Assembly: GCF_030272615.1 (NCBI RefSeq) | Contig: NC_081415.1 | Location: 191,920,270-191,980,269 of the forward strand | From: Cryptomeria japonica | Taxonomy: Eukaryota > Streptophyta > Pinopsida > Cupressales > Cupressaceae | Direction: 5' to 3' | Length of the DNA: 60,000 nucleotides | In this document: positions 30,791-45,929 of the stretch, piece by piece | Position numbering within the stretch: position 1 is the first letter of the stretch | How the letters are laid out: each line of letters opens with the position of its first letter | The notes under the pieces: model-generated | Seen by the model: only the letters and a program-made list of their open reading frames with translations | Told to the model about the DNA's origin: nothing | Database searches by the model: none | Made by a program: the position numbers and the translations under genes

Positions 30791-31948
30791 GAAATGAGTA
30801 ATCAAAAGTTAGTTACTCTTTCTTTTTCTCTCGCTCTAAACATTTAATTTAGGTGTTAAGTTGAAATTTATTTTATTAGATAAATTAGAATAAAATCAAA
30901 TATAATTATTTTATAATAAATAAAATTTAAATTAGACAAAATGTATAAATTCTAATATATTTTAGTTATTATTTGTAATTCCATTAAAAAACACAAATAA
31001 TTAGAATACAATTTTAACTTAGTTAAAAACCAACCCTTCAAAGAAGTGGAAGAATTAGAATAAATAAATAAATAATAGAATATCTAATAAAAAAAGATAA
31101 TATTAAAATAAAATAGTAAGAAAAGAAAGATTTTAATTCAAAATATAATTATTCTATCATAATTAAAATTTGAATAAGACAAATAGTTATACATTAAATT
31201 ATAATAATTTTTAATTATTATAAAAAGACAAATGATTAAAATAAATTTTAAACTTAATGGAAATTTAACTCCTAATAAATAATATTAAAATGTATATTTT
31301 TTTAATTATAAAGGATCTCTTTTTAAAAATTAATATAATTTAATTGATTAATTCTATAGTCTTCATTCTTCTTCTCAATTTTAAACCATTGATTTCAATT
31401 AATAGGTGGTTCACTTCATATAGAGAATGCTTTGACATGTAATAATTATAATATAATAAAAAATTTATAGTGAATATATATATTTTTCTTAAAAGCATAA
31501 TCCTAATTTAATTTAAAAAATTTATATAATTATAATTATAATAATTAAATTAAACTCGAATATAATTACTAATTTGTAGTATAATTAATGCTGATAGGCA
31601 TTCTACAATGGCAGCAACCGTGTTAATGTTAACTTTGATCTTTTAGCTTAAATTTGACAACAATTCATATGTCAAAATATTATATTTAATTATAAACTTA
31701 AGAGATTTAAATAAACACCATATAAAATAAAATTGTAACTAAGAAAAAATAAATTATGTAAATACAATATAATTTAAATATTTTTATATGTAGCAAATAT
31801 AATTTAAAATGAAATCAAATAATTTTAAACTAAATAGAATAGTTTCAATTGATATCTATGGCATTTCTTTAGATAGATGTATTTAAGATATCTATACTAG
31901 TATTATATTATTTTTATATTTATGTAATATTAATTATAATTAGTTTTA
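30791..31948 (-). repeat. AT-rich extension of compound repeat copy B
   Basis: In reverse complement this matches 40840-41585 in stretches, for example GGAATTACAAATAATAA, showing that the repeat is longer than the array itself. No gene seen. Confidence 0.55.
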
Positions 31949-32158
31949 ATAAAATTACTATTTTTTTTATATTAGAGATCGAGAGACCGAAAAAGGTTTT
32001 ATACAAATGAGTTCAGGGGAGGCAAGGCCTCAACCGTTAAGCAGACAAACCAAAAAGATGTAAACGAGTAGCATATATAGTGCACTACAAAAAATCATAT
32101 ATATAGCATATATAGAGCACTGATGAGTAAATATAGTTGTGTTTGTTGTCACAAGGCA

Positions 32159-35100
32159 CTAGTTCAGGATTTCATCCTGATCCTCCAGCCATGTGGTCCA
32201 ACCCTGTGGTCCTTCCATCCAGACCACCTTCTTCCTTTCCATGATCTGTATGCACATGTCTATCCTGTTGAAGGGGGGAACTTTGGTGTCTTGAAGCTCC
32301 TTAATCAGTATCTTTATTGCACTCTCAAATGCGGTTTGGTTCTTTGCGATCCTGGCCCATTCATACCCATCTTGCATTTCATAGATAAACATGGTGGCCC
32401 GACCTTCTTTGAGGAACCGCAGGAGCTTGTTTCATTCAACGTTCATCAGGAAGCAAACCTGTACAACAATCTTGTAATGTGTGAGTTTTTTAAAAAACCC
32501 AGTAAGTTCCCTAGCATTACCTTGGAACTTCTCCTCATTTCTGAATTTCCAAATTAAGTTAGCATCCTTTTTAAGTTTATGGACGAAACCAGTAACAATA
32601 TCATAAGTAAAAACATGTTCAGTAATAGATATTCCAAACATTAACCAGATCTCCCTGGCAAAAGGGCAGTCAAGGAAGATATGCCGAGCGAACTTACGGA
32701 CTTAGGCTTATTGCAAACAGAGCAGAGATCATATGCAGCCACATTATTCCTAATAGGCAATCTGTCCAGTAAGAGTTTCCATCTGAAACACTTAATCTTA
32801 GGGGGGATGGGAGATTTCCAAAGCTTCTTAGAGATTTTATGCCAGGCGGTGGGGCTATGGTCAACATTCCACAAGGTATTAATATGATCGATCACTGAGG
32901 TGTCCTGGTTAAGCAAGTTGTAGATAACCTTGGCTTTAATTTTGGGGAGGGGGGAGTCATCCTGCCATAGGAATGAGAGGTACCCGTGGGCATCAACATG
33001 AGTGTTTCTAGGAAGGTTGAGGGACTTACATGCATTCCTAATCATATTGTAGGTCCGCTTATGGGAAGCAGGGAGATCATATTTAGTACTAAGGTCCTCC
33101 TAGGTGATGAGGTTGTCATTTTCCAGGATATCCATAAGATACTTGACCCCCTTATTATGCCAGAATATAGCAAAGCAACCTTGGGTTAAGGCTAGAGGCT
33201 TAGAGTTATGGTAGAGGTTCCACCATATCGACCTTTCACCACGGAGAGTGTTATCACAGTCAAAGCTAGAATTGCCAATAAGTCTACGCACATGCTCCCA
33301 GGCTTTCCAGATGGACTTAAAGACCCAGGTGCCTTGGACAGACACAGAGAAACTACCAGCAACTAGATCACTAAAAGGGAGGGCTTTCCATGATTTGGCA
33401 GCCTTGGGGAAACCATTTTGAATGTTGTTTCTGATAAGAATCTTCCAAGGTTCTTTCCCTTCTAGTGCATGGAATATCAACTTGGCAGTGAGGGATATTC
33501 CTTGCATCTTGAGATCCTTAAGGCCCAAGCCTCCAAGTTTTTTGTCTAAGTGGCACCAGGCCCATTTCACCGCATGGGCCTTTCTTTTGCCTTTACCACC
33601 AGACCAAAGGAAGCGTCTGATGGCCTTTTGGATTTCAAAAATTTGGTAGTTGTTAAACATCCAAACCGAAGAGTAGTAGATAATGTACGAGGAGAGGATT
33701 TTTTGACATACTTGAACCCTATCGGCTAGGGAGAGGATCCTATTATTCCATTTGTTAAGTTTTCTATCTATTTTCCCTTTGACCCAGATCCACATGTCTC
33801 GAAGAGAGGGAGATATAGAGAAAGGGATACCGAGATACCTGACTATTGTAGTGGGTCCTCCCCATGCATATCCGAATTTCTGAAGCCAGTCCGGTGGTTC
33901 ATCTTTCCATCCAAGTAGGATAGATTTGGAACTGGAGATCCGGGCTCCAGAGGCTTTACCAAAGGTGTCAAGTTTTAGATTGAGGGAATCGATGTTATGC
34001 CTAGAGAGCTCCAGGAAAAGAGAGGTATCATTGGCAAACTGGATATTGAGCAATTCAGAGTCATCCGACATCTTAATACCAAGGACTTTAGGAGATAGAG
34101 TGTCATCTCTAAGGAGATAGAATAGAGCATTTGAGGCAATAACAAACAGGGCAGGGGCAAGAGGGCAGCCCTGCCTAATGGATCTAGAGAGAGGAATAGG
34201 TTGGGACAGAGTTCCATTAACTTCAATCAGGGCGGAAGCATCTTTGAGGAGAATTCGGAATAGTCGCAGAATTCGTTAGGGAAGCCAAAAGCTTGGAGCA
34301 TCATGAGGATGAAGTCCCACTCGACCCTATCATAGGCTTTTTCAAAGTCAACAAGGAACATGGCAGAATCTTGGTTAGAGGTTCTGGCCCATTCCATGGA
34401 TTCCCAACTAGTGACAAGGTTCTCCAATATATATCTGCCTTTAATGAAACCAGTTTGGGTAGAGAAAATGAATTTTGGAAGAATCTTTTCAAGGTGGGAA
34501 GCTAAGGATTTGGCTAGAATTTTATAGGAGACTTTAAGGAGGGTGATTGGTCTCCGGTTTTTAATGAGTGCTTTGTCCCCTTCTTTAGGGATGAGTTTAA
34601 CAATACATTTATTTATGAATTTCCCCCAGGGTGCCATTGTCAAGAGCTTCATTGTATATGTCATAGAGGTCATGTGTGACCCATTCAAGATTGGCTTTGT
34701 AGAATTCCGCAGGGAGTCCATCGGGGCCTAGGACCTTATTATCCTTGAGAGCCTTAATGGCATCGGCAATTTCTTGTATAGAGATCTCGGCTCTGAGGAG
34801 GAGAGCATCATCCTCAGAGATTCTTTTAGGGATGATGGAACTACATTTATGTCGAGCCTCTTTCGAGGCTTCATTATCTTTTGAGGTAAAGAGAGTCCTA
34901 TAGAACATTTCGAAGGCCTCTTTGATATCATTGAGATCTAGGAGTTCCTTGTTGTCTATAGTTATTCTATCAATTTTTTCTCTGTTCTGCTTCTGCTTAA
35001 GGAGATTAAAGAAGATTTTGGAGCCTTTATCTCCAAATTGGAGCCAGTGGTTACGAGCTCTAATGAAGGCTCCCCTGATTTTGACTTGCTGGTGTTTTCT

Positions 35101-36167
35101 GAGGATATCTCTGGCTTTAGAGACAAGCTTAGCCAAGGTAGGGGAAGAGGGATGAGTTTGGATATCTTGTTCTAATGAGTGGAGGTGATGGGTGAGAGTT
35201 TTTTCTAAGGCTCTAGAATCCTTGGCTCTCTTTTGGCCAATAGTTTGGAGAATTTTCTGCCAGGAGGAGACATTCCTTGTCCATCTAAGGGTGTAGGATT
35301 GGGGAAGCTTGGGCTACAAGTTGAAGAGCCTGACCACCTTAATGGCACCTAGGACATCTATGTCTTTTAGCAGGGAGGTGTTGAGAATAAATTTCTTGCT
35401 ACAAGAGCTGCTGTTAGGGATGGCGTTTCTAGTGTTTATGAGCGCTAGGATAGGAAAATGGTCAGAAAGGGTATCAGGAAGGACAACAACCGCATTCCCC
35501 AAGTGGCTAGGGGAGAAGGAGAAGAAGTCATTATTAACATAAAACCTATCAAGTCTGGAATAGATGTGATTGGGGCCTTGTTGAAAGTTGCACTAGGTGT
35601 ACCATAGGTCAGAGGTAGCAGTTTTAGTGCCCTCAAGGGGGTCAAATAACTGTAGTTTTTGTTTAAATTTGTCCCAGTGAGGTTTTTCTGAATTCTTCCA
35701 TTCAAAAGGAAGTCCCCCAGCCTTGTCATCTTGATGCTCAGTCATATTGAAGTCTCCAGCCACAATCCAGGGGATACTTGGGAGGGATGTCAGCCAATTC
35801 CAAAGGGACACTCTTTCCTTGTAGTCATTAGGTGCTATATGGAGCATACTCCAAAGCAGGAGCCCCTAATATCTAGGGTAGCCCAGGCTGCTCTATTACA
35901 TGGGGAGATTCCTTTATCCCTAATGTTACTTGCCCACTTAGGGGCAATAAGAAGGCCAACTCCCCCCATTCCTTTTGGGTGCTTGGTGCAAATTTTGATT
36001 GCATATCTCCAAATAAAGTCAAGTGAATTGTCGAGATGGAACCCCACGGATTTAAGTTCTTGCAGCATCAAAAAATCTAAGTTTTTGTGATAACTCAGAA
36101 AGCTTTTAATGACAAACTTCCTATCAGGTGATTCAAGGCCTCTAATATTCCAAGAGATGTATTTCAT
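32159..36167 (-). pseudogene. LINE ORF2: endonuclease, reverse transcriptase, zf-RVT
   Basis: The reading frame starts at MKYISWNIRGL (36167) and is split into pieces. The apurinic-like endonuclease is at about 36167-35314: NIRGL, LQELKS, VAGDFNM and LSDHFPI are all present. The RT region (35136-33100) has GPDGLPAEFYK, KLIPKEGD, QTGFIKGRYI, FEKAYDRVEWDF and the active site QFANDTSLF, in which the first catalytic Asp of FADD is Asn. The zf-RVT/C-terminal part is at 33045-32159 (KIKCFRWKLLLDRLP, CSVCNKP). At least four frameshifts or stops separate these, so no active enzyme can be made. Known role of the family: target-primed reverse transcription. Confidence 0.85.
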
Positions 36168-36188
36168 TAGAGAGGAGGATTAAGAGGG

Positions 36189-37900
36189 TTAACTAGGGAG
36201 ACCACATGGATCTCCAGATTTCTTCTTATCCTTGGAGCCCATAGGCCTACCTTTCTTCTTAGCCAAAGAGGATCCTTTCATAAGGTCGTCCTCATCTTCA
36301 CTAACTTCGGATGGTTTAGTCCTAGTAACTGCATTTCCTCCTATGTTGGACCCAGACATCGAAGAGTCTGGAAAGCCAAGGAGCGTCGTGCTAGACCTGA
36401 TTTCATCTAGACCCTTATTGGCATAGATTACTTCAATAACATGATTGTCCTCTATCTCTTTGAGCATAGATGTTGTCGAGGGGCTGGTTATGTTGACCTC
36501 AGGGGTAAGCCCTGTAAGTGATGAGGAGTCCGAGTTCTTGGGATTTCCAGACCTGAGCATCAAACTTGCAGGGTTATCACTGGTGCTAGCATCATCAACA
36601 CCTTGACTAGGGTTCTCAAGTTTTTTAACCATTTTTTAACTATAGAGTTAGTCGGGGTTTGAGAGGTAGAGGGTGAGCTATTATTTGCAGGGAGGGGGGG
36701 GGGGGTCACAATTGCTCTTCAATTGGCTGATAGTTGGGATATTAGGTTGGATTTGATTTAGCGCATTTAGGTTGTTAATTTTCCTCCTTCGCTTTTTAGA
36801 GGTGACCAGCTGAAAATCAGAGGGCGATTTTGCAGGACCATTTGGGGGGTCTAAGGCAGGGTCGAGGGGTTTAGAGACAAGGGGTGCGTGATCAATATGC
36901 ATAGGAATTAATTCTACCGGATTGGTGACAAGTACAGTAGTTTCTTCGTTGACAGAGAGTGGGGTGGACGAATCTTGATTAATATTGGTTTTAGGGTTTG
37001 AGGATGCATCGATTAAGTTAACATTGAGTTTTTATTTTATGCGATTAATGATTGGGCAATTTTTTTGAAGATGCCCTTCTTTCTTGTAGAGATATCAGGC
37101 ATTTAAGTCTCCAAGCATTTCAATGGGGCAGACAAAGGTTTCTCCATTGATGTTTAGGGTTAGAGATAGTGGGATATCAATCCTTGGCTTAATTGATACA
37201 AGCATTCTGGCATCCAGGTTAGGTATCAGGCGGGTCGTTTCATCAATACAGATCGTTTTTCCAAAGGGCTCCATTAATTGGGGAAGAAACTGCCAAATAA
37301 AGGGAGGGACATCCTTAAGGATGACCCATTTGGGGGAGGATAGTGCGAGAACCTCTTCACCAACCGCCTCCAGAGATCATGCTAGGGCACAGAAGGAAGT
37401 ATTCCCAACTGTCCAGTATTGGTGTTTTAGTGCCTCACTTTGAGCCTCATGAGTGTTAAAGAAGATAAGGTAGAGACCCTTTTGTATTTGTCTGCAGAAC
37501 AATATCTCAAGCCCTAGTTTCAAATTCCAGAGATTATGAAACCAATCATTTTAGAATTTCCTAGGTGGACATTTCTCAATATCAACACACGCAAAGAAAA
37601 TGGTCGTATTACTTAACTTAGCCTTTTTTGAAGTAATTTAATTTTTCATTTCATTATTTGGCGAGATGTAGAAGGAGTCTGAAGTAGTGCTAGGGCACTT
37701 ACCTTCCTCACCGGGTCATTCGTTGCCAAAAGCCTTAAGAAATCGTGCGCTAGGGTTGATTCCATTTGCAGGCTAGGCGACGGTTTCGGCGAAAGATTTT
37801 TTCAGAGGAGGTTTATTTTGAGCTGTAGATTTAGGGCCATTAATGGCATCGCCATCCGATTCTGGCTCCATAGGGAACCAAGGTTAGGTCGCACAAGCGA
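36189..37900 (-). pseudogene. LINE ORF1 (DUF4283-like, zinc knuckle lost)
   Basis: On the minus strand a frame around 37400-37100 encodes PKWVILKDVPPFIWQFLPQL and then KTICIDETTRLIPNLDARM, typical of the nucleic-acid-binding ORF1 of plant L1 elements. It runs into a zinc-knuckle relic (37056-37097) where the first Cys codon is TGA and the second is Tyr; the His and last Cys remain. Downstream pieces, 36902-36681 and 36632-36189, are Ser/Pro-rich, with KKKGRPMGSKDKKK at the end. ORF2 starts 21 bases after the final stop. ORF1 binds the RNA in related elements; here it is inactive. Confidence 0.7.
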
Positions 37901-38179
37901 CAAGGTAGGTGAGGGCGTTTAGATTTAAATGAAGCCCAGCGCAATAAATTTGCAGAGTTAAAGAATATCGAAGAACATAGCAACAGAAAAAGGAATCCAA
38001 ACCGGGTGGAGGAGATTTAACCCCTCCACAGAGATGTCGAGGAGTCCACGTCACTTAGGTTGCGTCGAACATCTCACTTACAACCAAATTGAGAGTTCGC
38101 AAACCTCGAGATTCGCAGTCGCCGAAATTCGTAGTCCCATTTTTTCTTTTCTTGAAATATATATTAGATTATATAGCTT
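37901..38179 (-). other. Probable 5' UTR of the minus-strand LINE
   Basis: Sequence of higher GC than its AT-rich right flank, without a frame of its own, ending near 38150 where the composition changes abruptly. Confidence 0.45.
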
Positions 38180-38191
38180 ATAAAATTACTA

Positions 38192-41118
38192 ATAATAATT
38201 ATAAAGTGAAAATAGACATTTTTTAAATAACTTAATAAAAAATATTTAAATTTATGACTAAAAGTTATTAAATTATTTTGTATATATTAAAATGATTATA
38301 AAATTTAGGATTTTCAAAAAGTATTAAAAAATAGAATGAGTTCAAAAAATATATTAAATATAATTATAAAGAACACATATAATGATTAGGTTTATTTTTT
38401 AATAGAAATATTTGTATTTAATTTTTAATTTAATTTCATTTAAACTAAATGAAATCCTTATAATTGGTTTTATTATCTATATTTTGAGAAAAAAAAATTT
38501 ATTAAAATTTATATCTTTATTTAGAAAAAATTATTTTATTTACAATATTATAAATTATAAAAAATAAAAATGATTTCAAATAGACATTTCAGTTTTTAAA
38601 ATACAAATAAATCCAAAAAAAAAACTAATCAATCATCCCTAAAAATTTGCTCCTATAACACCAAATTTTTTAAACTAATCATAGTGTAGATAAATATTTT
38701 TTATAAAGAAAAAATAATTATCACTTTTGATTGGTGCAAACTAATTGAATAAAGCAACTTTTCCTATGGCAAGTACTAATAATTAAAAACAAAAATTAAT
38801 TAAAAATATTTCTTTTGTTTGATAATTAACATTAAGACTAATTATTAAAATTATAAATTAAAAATAAATCAAATCCAATTTCTATTTTATGTAGTAGAAA
38901 TTAGAAACAAATCAAATCCAATTTCTATTTTATGTAGTAGAAATTGGAAACAAATCAAATCCAATATATAATTTCAAATCTAATATGAGATTAAATATTC
39001 TAAATAGAAACATGCCTATATTTCTACATTCTTTATTGTTGGTGTTTTGTTTTTCTTACATGAAATATGAAATTAGAAATAAAAGAAAAGGCAATAGTAA
39101 TTTTAGGGGAAGTTTTTATTAACAAACATTCTTCAATCCATTATGTGAGTGTAATACATGATGCAATCAATTTTTAATTGACAAATTGGTTGATGGCCAA
39201 ATGCACGTCAACTTAAATGAGTTTCGTTTTTATTGACGAAGAATCTTACATTGTCTTTGAGCCTAATACACCTCTCGACATAATAATTAAAAATTAAAAC
39301 AAATATTTTTATTATAATTTAAAATTATAATAATTAAAAATTAGAACAAATATTTTTATTACAATACTATGACGACAAATACTCACCACTACGTGGCACT
39401 TGTTTATATATTGTATTTTCTATTTTTAATTTTAAAGTTTTTTGGAGATAAAATCCTACTCATTAAAATAAAAATAAACATAATAAACATTTTATTTACA
39501 AATTAGTTTACAGTCAAATTATATGGAGATTCTTCTATTGATAAGAAGTTTGGCATTCTATTCTTTTGCAAAATTATGAAAAAAATATTATTTTACAATT
39601 CGTTTGAATAAATACAAACTAATTTATTTAAAATATTCATTTTCTAAATGTAAGTGATTAGTAATATAATTCAACTTCAATACGTTCATGTTTAGATACA
39701 ATCAATAGACCTAAATAAATCTTGCGAGTAGTAAATACAAATTGCTTTGCATATTCAAATGAATGAGGGAAGGTGTGTTGGAAAGGGAATAGTGAAAAAT
39801 AGAGAAGAAAAGTAAATCATAAATTTATTAAAATAGAGACAAAAATAAACGTCTTAATGTTAATCATTAGGATTGATTTAAAAGCTTTAAGAGTGGTGTT
39901 TGGGACTTAATAGTATTTTGATTTGATTTTCTTTAATGTTGTCAAAATTTTATTACAAATTATATAGAGAAACAAAGATACAATAAACAAAAAATAACAA
40001 AACATATAGTCTTACCTCAAATCAACCTGAGATTCATTTAATGTTGTCAAAACTTTATTACAAATTTCAATAAGATCTGGATTATGCAACAAAACAAAAA
40101 AAATAACCAATTAATAAAAAATCATAAATGCTATATAGATTTATTTTCTTCACAATATATTGCAAATGCAAATACACATACAACTATTGATACTATTGGA
40201 AAGAAATTTTATCCAATTAAGGATGAAAACTTTATCTCATTGGAAACTTTATCTAAAAAGAAAAAGAAAAATGAAGGTAAAAAATTTAAATTTAATAATA
40301 ATAAAAACAACAATTAACTAAAAAAAATGTTTTTGTTTGATAATTAATATTTAGAATAAATTATTAAAACATATAAAAAATAAATCAAATCCAATTTTTA
40401 TTTTATGTAGTAGAAATTAGAAACAAATCAAATTCAATAGATAATTTGAAATCCAATATGAAATTAAGTTTTCCACTCACTTTGTGAAATCAATTATTCA
40501 AATTTGAAGAGAAGGATGCAAGACTACAGAATTAATCACAACCACATACTTAAATTTATATTAATTTAAAAAAAAGATATCTTTTATGATAAAAAATAAA
40601 AAATACATATTTAAATATTATTAATTAGAAAAAGAATGTTCATTAAGGAAAAAATCTAATAAGAATATTTTTCAATATTATTTATTTTATTAAGATATTC
40701 TACCTTGTTTTCTAAGTTTCTAAAAAAGAAAAAAAAGAAAAAAAGTAGGAAAACAAATATATTATTAAGTTTCTACAAAGAAAAAAATAATATTAAAGAA
40801 ATACTTAGCTTTATTCTAATTCATCTTTTCCTTTTTCTTTTAATGATTAATTTTCGTTAAGTGTACAATTTATTTTAGCTATTTATATATTTTTATGAAA
40901 TTACAATAAATAATTAAAAATATTAAAATGAATTTAATTTATAATTATTTGTCTTACCAAAAGGTTAGTTATGGTAGAATGATCATATTTAGAATTAAAA
41001 TATTTCTTTTATTACTATTTTCTTTGATGAGAATATTTTAAATGTTACTTCTTTTATTAGATATTCTATTTTTTAATTTATTTTAATTCTTCTACTTTTG
41101 TTTTAAGATTATTTATTT
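38192..41118. repeat. AT-rich dispersed repeat, copy 2, with small tandem duplications
   Basis: Parts match 26989-28437. A 43-bp unit containing TTTCTATTTTATGTAGTAGA is repeated a little over twice at about 38866-38965 and occurs again near 40390. A segment beginning TTAATGTTGTCAAAA is duplicated at about 39935 and 40040. The stretch 39172-39300 resembles 45776-45900. An ORF at 40084-40317 is Lys/Asn-rich low complexity and not supported. Confidence 0.55.
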
Positions 41119-41323
41119 ATTAAGTTTTTTTTTTTGTATTAATAATAAGGATTTCAAAAAGTTACAATTATACAAGAATGAGTCCGGGCCTCATAGAGGC
41201 AGCAAAAAGAGAGTATGAGGCATGGCCTCCCGGCAAGAAATCAAGAGATAGTAACCAGAATATACATGACAAAAAAGGGGCCAGCAACAAAATTAATACA
41301 GCTTATAGTAGGATGCCATTAAG
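41119..41323 (-). mobile_element. 5'-truncated LINE 3' end
   Basis: The 193-bp insert starts with an 11-T run (41125-41135) and is flanked by ATTAAG (41119-41124 and 41318-41323). Its interior (TATACAAGAATGAGTCCGGG) resembles the 3' end of the LINE at 31961. The related repeat copy B lacks the insert at the matching place. Confidence 0.55.
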
Positions 41324-41653
41324 TTAAAATTTAATTTTAATTATTTATGTCTTCTTATGGAATTACAAATAATAATTAAAAGATATTAGAATTAATCTAA
41401 CTTGTATTTTTATCTTATTTAAATTTTGTTTATTATAGAGTAATTAAATATTTAAAATTTATTTTAATTTATATAATAAAATAAATTCCAACTTAAAACC
41501 TAAATTAAACGTTTAGAACAAGAGAGCAAGAGAGAGAAACTAACTATTGATTTGCCATTTCATACCAATAATTTATAGATAGTTGTGTCCTTCAAGAGTT
41601 ATACTAAGGGTAACATGTCATTTGATTATTATCTCCATCTATATCTCTCTCCA

Positions 41654-43287
<1,634 letters not shown>

Positions 43288-43986
43288 ATATATATATATA
43301 TATACTTCTATGTCCTCTTTCTCCCTATCTCACTCACTATATCTATTTATGTTTTTTTCTCCCTCTATATATATATCTATTTCACTCACACACATTCTAT
43401 ATTTCTCCTTCCCTATCTCTATCTCTATATCTCTCTCACTCACACAAACACATACTCCCTATATTACCCCTCTCCCTTTCTATCTCTATCTCTATATCTA
43501 TCTTTATTTCTATATCTCTAGATCTTATACACTCCTCTTCCTTCATCTCTCCTACTCTCTCTCTATATCCCTCTCTACCTCTTCACATATCATTTCCTAT
43601 ATCTTTATCTTTATATCTCCCCCTCTCTCATTATTGCCCTCTTTCTATCTCCATGTCTCCCTCTCCCCCTTTTTGTCCCCTTCCATCTCTTCCTCTCTCT
43701 CACCACCTTTATATCTCTCTACTTCTACTCTTTCTAATGTATATACACATACATTCCCTATTTACCCCTTCCTATCTCTATCAGTTTTATCTCTCTATTT
43801 TCCACCCTCCCTATCACTCTCCCTCTTTCTAAGGTCTAAACCTTTTTGTCTATTGCTTGTCTTTGTTGCCTTCTTTCTCTCTCACTCTTTCCCCCTCTAT
43901 CTATATCTCCATAAATCTATATCCCCCTCTGAATCTATATATCATTATCTCCACCCCTCTCTCTTATTCACTCTATTTTTCTTGTA

Positions 43987-44106
<120 letters not shown>

Positions 44107-44471
44107 GACCTCCCTCTCCCTATCTCCCCCTCCTCTCTATTTCTCCATATCCCTCCCTCCCTCATTCACTTCCTATCCCCCTATCTATCTCTTTATCTCT
44201 ACCCATCTCTCTCTTCTTGTTCCTGTATATCTCTACATGTCTATGTGTCTCTTCCAATGAATGTGCATCTCTCCCTCTATCTCCCCCTATTTCTCTCACC
44301 CTCTTTCTATCTCTATTTTTCTATCCCTGGATCTCTATTTGTTAATCTCTTTATCTCTCTCCCTCACCCCCTCTCTATATGTCCTTAGATATCTATCTCT
44401 CACTCTATCTCACCATCTATTTATATGTATCTCTCCTCTTCCTTTATATCTCTCTCTCCATCTCTTCCTCC

Positions 44472-44577
<106 letters not shown>

Positions 44578-45345
44578 TTACCCTATTCCTCTCTCACTCT
44601 ATCTTCATCCCTACCTATATCTTTCTCTCTCCCCTATATCTCTAGACATGCCTCGTTTTATCCATCCATCTCTCTCCCTCTCTCTCTCTCCTCCCTCTTT
44701 TTAGACCTCTATATATCTATATCTATTTTCCTCTCTATATTCATCTATCCCAATCACTTCTTTCATCTATCCCTCTATCTCTATCTAGTTATCTTTATCT
44801 CTATCTACCACTATATCTCTCCCTCTCTTTATACATCACTTACTATCTCTATCTTTTTTATCTCTCTCTTTCTCTCTTTTTATTTTTCTTTTCCATATTT
44901 ATCTACTCCTCTCCCCTCTCTCTTTTATATCTCCATATCTCTCTCCTCCTCTCCATATTTCTCTCCTTATTCTCCATCTCTATCTCTAACTCTATTTAGA
45001 TATATGTATTCTTCTTCTCTATCTCTATCTTTATCTATTTACCCATCTCTTTCTCACTCTTCCCCCTCTATCTCTCCCTCTCACCATATTCTCTTGATGA
45101 TGAAACTTAATTTTCTTCTCAATTTAAAGGATTTGTTTCAATTATGATTGGATTGTTGTAAGTGGATGCATAGTTAATCTAAAGCTATCACTTCTCTAAT
45201 GAGAACTTTGTTGCACAAACAACGTTATGACCTATCAAGTGATCTCATGTATTACCCAATTATATGAAAAAATTAGACCAATGTTTTTCCTAATTCACCT
45301 TACACACCTTTTTTGGTATACCCATTGCACACTAAGGTGCAATTG

Positions 45346-45929
45346 CTAGTTCTACTTTATTTATTAGTTTTAAGATAAAATAAAATAATTTAAATAATAT
45401 AGATAATGCTTTTCTTTTTTTAATTAACAAATTGGTTGACGGTCAAATGCACATCAACTTAAAAGCTTTAAGGATTCTTTTCTTTTCTTTTTGGAGTTAC
45501 ACTTGGAGCATAGAGAAGAAAAGTAAATCATAAATTTACTAATAATAAATGTCAGAATATTAAATTTTATATATTATGACAAGTTTTTAAATTCATATAG
45601 AAAAATAGAAACTATTTTAAAAAATTCATAGTAAAATATTTAAAATAAAATAAAACAGTTATATCCTAATATTTCAATTATGACAAGTTTCTAAATTCAT
45701 ATTTAAGATAATCTTCTTTAAAATATTTTAAAAATGAAAATGACTAATAATTATGCCTCTTAATATAGATAATTCTTTTTTTAATTGACACATTGGTTGA
45801 TGACCAAATGCACGTCAACTTAAATGACTTTCATTTTTATTGACAGAGAATCTTACATCTGTCTGTGAGCGTAATACATCTCTAAGAGTAATAATTTAGT
45901 ATTGGTATTAAATATATTATTAATTAAAA
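45346..45929. other. AT-rich spacer related to 39172-39300
   Basis: It carries two copies of a phrase like AATTGGTTGA(C/T)G-CAAATGCAC (45428 and 45790s), also present at 39180. No gene seen. Confidence 0.45.

Larger units (their letters stand above)
31949..38191 (-). mobile_element. L1-type LINE, minus strand, nearly full length
   Basis: The element runs from a T-run at 31961-31968 (poly-A side) to about 38179. The 12-bp sequence ATAAAATTACTA stands directly outside both ends (31949-31960 and 38180-38191) and is the likely target duplication. It contains ORF1 with a DUF4283-like segment and a ruined zinc knuckle, and ORF2 with endonuclease, RT and zf-RVT, broken by several frameshifts. It appears to have inserted into the AT-rich compound repeat. 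Confidence 0.8.

Noticed and set aside
32123-32557. 144-codon plus-strand ORF
   Set aside because: It lies antisense to the LINE ORF2 C-terminal region and has no recognisable domain.
36690-36715. Poly-G tract as a G-quadruplex signal
   Set aside because: A single G run inside the LINE; a quadruplex needs more runs, and it matches a run of Pro codons in ORF1.
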